Part shown: positions 63,390 through 64,000 of the stretch, piece by piece
How the letters are laid out: every line of letters begins with the position of its first letter
Position numbering within the stretch: position 1 is the stretch's first letter
DNA from: Vibrio chagasii
Lineage (GTDB): Bacteria; Pseudomonadota; Gammaproteobacteria; Enterobacterales; Vibrionaceae
DNA: 64,000 nucleotides
Reading direction: 5' to 3'
Assembly: GCF_002954585.1 (NCBI RefSeq)
Contig: NZ_MSCI01000003.1
Span: forward strand, 147,967 to 211,966
The notes under the pieces: model-generated
Told to the model about the DNA's origin: nothing
Seen by the model: only the letters and a program-made list of their open reading frames with translations
The model's database searches: none
Program-made: the position numbers and the translations under genes

Positions 63390-64000
63390 ATGGTGAACTC
63401 TATCTCATCGCTTATTCAAACCGATCAATCCTATCGTTTTTTGCTCTATGTCGAGCAAAACTACTCATTTGCTATCCTTCGTCCATTTTATAACTACGCG
63501 AAGCAACTTGGCCATGACGTAAAGTGGTTGCTCGTTGGTGAGGATGCTTCTGAACATCTTTTATTAGAGCAAGAGCAGCGCGTGTCTTTGACAGAAGCTG
63601 TCGCCTATAACCCTTCTGCTGTTTTAGTACCCGGTGATCGCGTTCCTGCTTTTATCCCAGGTTTGAAGGTACAAGTGTTTCACGGTTTGAATGAGAGTAA
63701 ACGAGGGAACTTATATCCTGAGCGTGGTCTATTTGACTTGTATTGTACAGAAGGCCATGAAAGAACCAATTCATTGGCGCCATTAGCTAAACAGCGCGGC
63801 TACTTTCAAGTCAAAGAGACCGGCTGGTTGAAGCTAGATAGCTTGTTAAATTACCAAATCAGTCACAAGCATTTTGAAAGACCTCAAATTCTATTCGCTT
63901 CCACTTTTTCGCCAAGTTTATCCTGTGCTGAAGTGGTTTATGAAGAGCTTAAGCGCCTAAGCAAACTGAGCCAGTGGCAATGGTTAGTCACACTGCATCC
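63390..64000 (+). CDS. CDP-glycerol glycerophosphotransferase-like protein (3' part outside window)
   Basis: At least 203 codons open to the window end. ATG at 63390; a GTG directly after it is also possible. The sequence (YRFLLYVEQNYSFAILRPFYNYAKQLGHDVKWLLVG, then VFHGLNESKRGNLYPERGLFDLYCTEG) has the look of TagF/CDP-glycerol glycerophosphotransferase-type GT-B enzymes, with a His-Gly motif. In the LPS gene cluster, divergent from waaA. The substrate is not known. Confidence 0.7.
   Translation, partial: MVNSISSLIQTDQSYRFLLYVEQNYSFAILRPFYNYAKQLGHDVKWLLVGEDASEHLLLEQEQRVSLTEAVAYNPSAVLVPGDRVPAFIPGLKVQVFHGLNESKRGNLYPERGLFDLYCTEGHERTNSLAPLAKQRGYFQVKETGWLKLDSLLNYQISHKHFERPQILFASTFSPSLSCAEVVYEELKRLSKLSQWQWLVTLH

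Overview
This is about 64 kb of chromosomal DNA from a Vibrio, most likely a marine Splendidus-clade-like species on the large chromosome. The reasons are the unbroken 12-gene gspC-N (eps) secretion operon beside hslR-hslO-pckA, the glnA/typA divergence, a Vibrio-type alternative oxidase gene, gene orders shared with V. cholerae, and moderate G+C. Most of the window is conserved core genome; the unusual signals sit in intergenic regions and a few inserted genes.

Layout. 1-4.4 kb: DUF4124 gene, glnA with a sigma-54/NtrC-type control region, divergent typA. 4.4-10.4 kb: a duplicated intergenic repeat, a small ATPase, a DUF2959 lipoprotein, yihY-dtd-fabY and an AsmA-family gene. 10.5-13.8 kb: pckA, hslO, hslR. 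14.0-25.6 kb: the type II secretion operon, with an 18-bp triple tandem repeat at the gspI/gspJ junction. 25.7-32.8 kb: cysQ, nudE, nfuA, gntX-like comF, divergent bioH, an unknown gene, tex. 32.9-33.4 kb: a CsrB-family regulatory RNA with a VarA/UvrY-type upstream site. 33.7-38 kb: greB, a cold-shock gene followed by two tiny genes, ompR and envZ separated by a terminator-like hairpin. 38.2-39.2 kb: a MarR regulator and a four-helix membrane protein, each preceded by the same palindromic operator. 39.5-45.1 kb: recG, a field of degenerate repeats, spoT-rpoZ-gmk. 45.4-48.4 kb: a guanine-type purine riboswitch ahead of a purine permease, psiE, alternative oxidase. 48.5-57.3 kb: yicC, rph-pyrE, a lipid A acyltransferase, slmA, coaBC, radC, rpmB-rpmG, an unknown membrane-anchored gene and mutM. 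57.4-64 kb: envelope sugar genes (UDP-glucuronate epimerase, GT25, GT9 heptosyltransferase, kdkA, waaA and a partial TagF-like gene) with coaD and a MITE-like element.

How it fits together. Several genes join nutrient state to growth: glnA (nitrogen), spoT/rpoZ (stringent response), Csr RNA (carbon storage and virulence control), the purine-sensing permease and pckA (gluconeogenesis). Others build or use the envelope: Gsp secretion, OmpR/EnvZ, AsmA, and lipid A/LPS core genes. The best candidates for less-described biology are the riboswitch and its alternative pairings, the twin-palindrome MarR module, the cold-shock-linked micro-ORFs, the hairpin between ompR and envZ, the GT25 gene bounded by duplicated terminators, and the MITE-like element touching the waaA stop codon. 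No tRNA, rRNA, CRISPR array, prophage or complete insertion sequence was seen.
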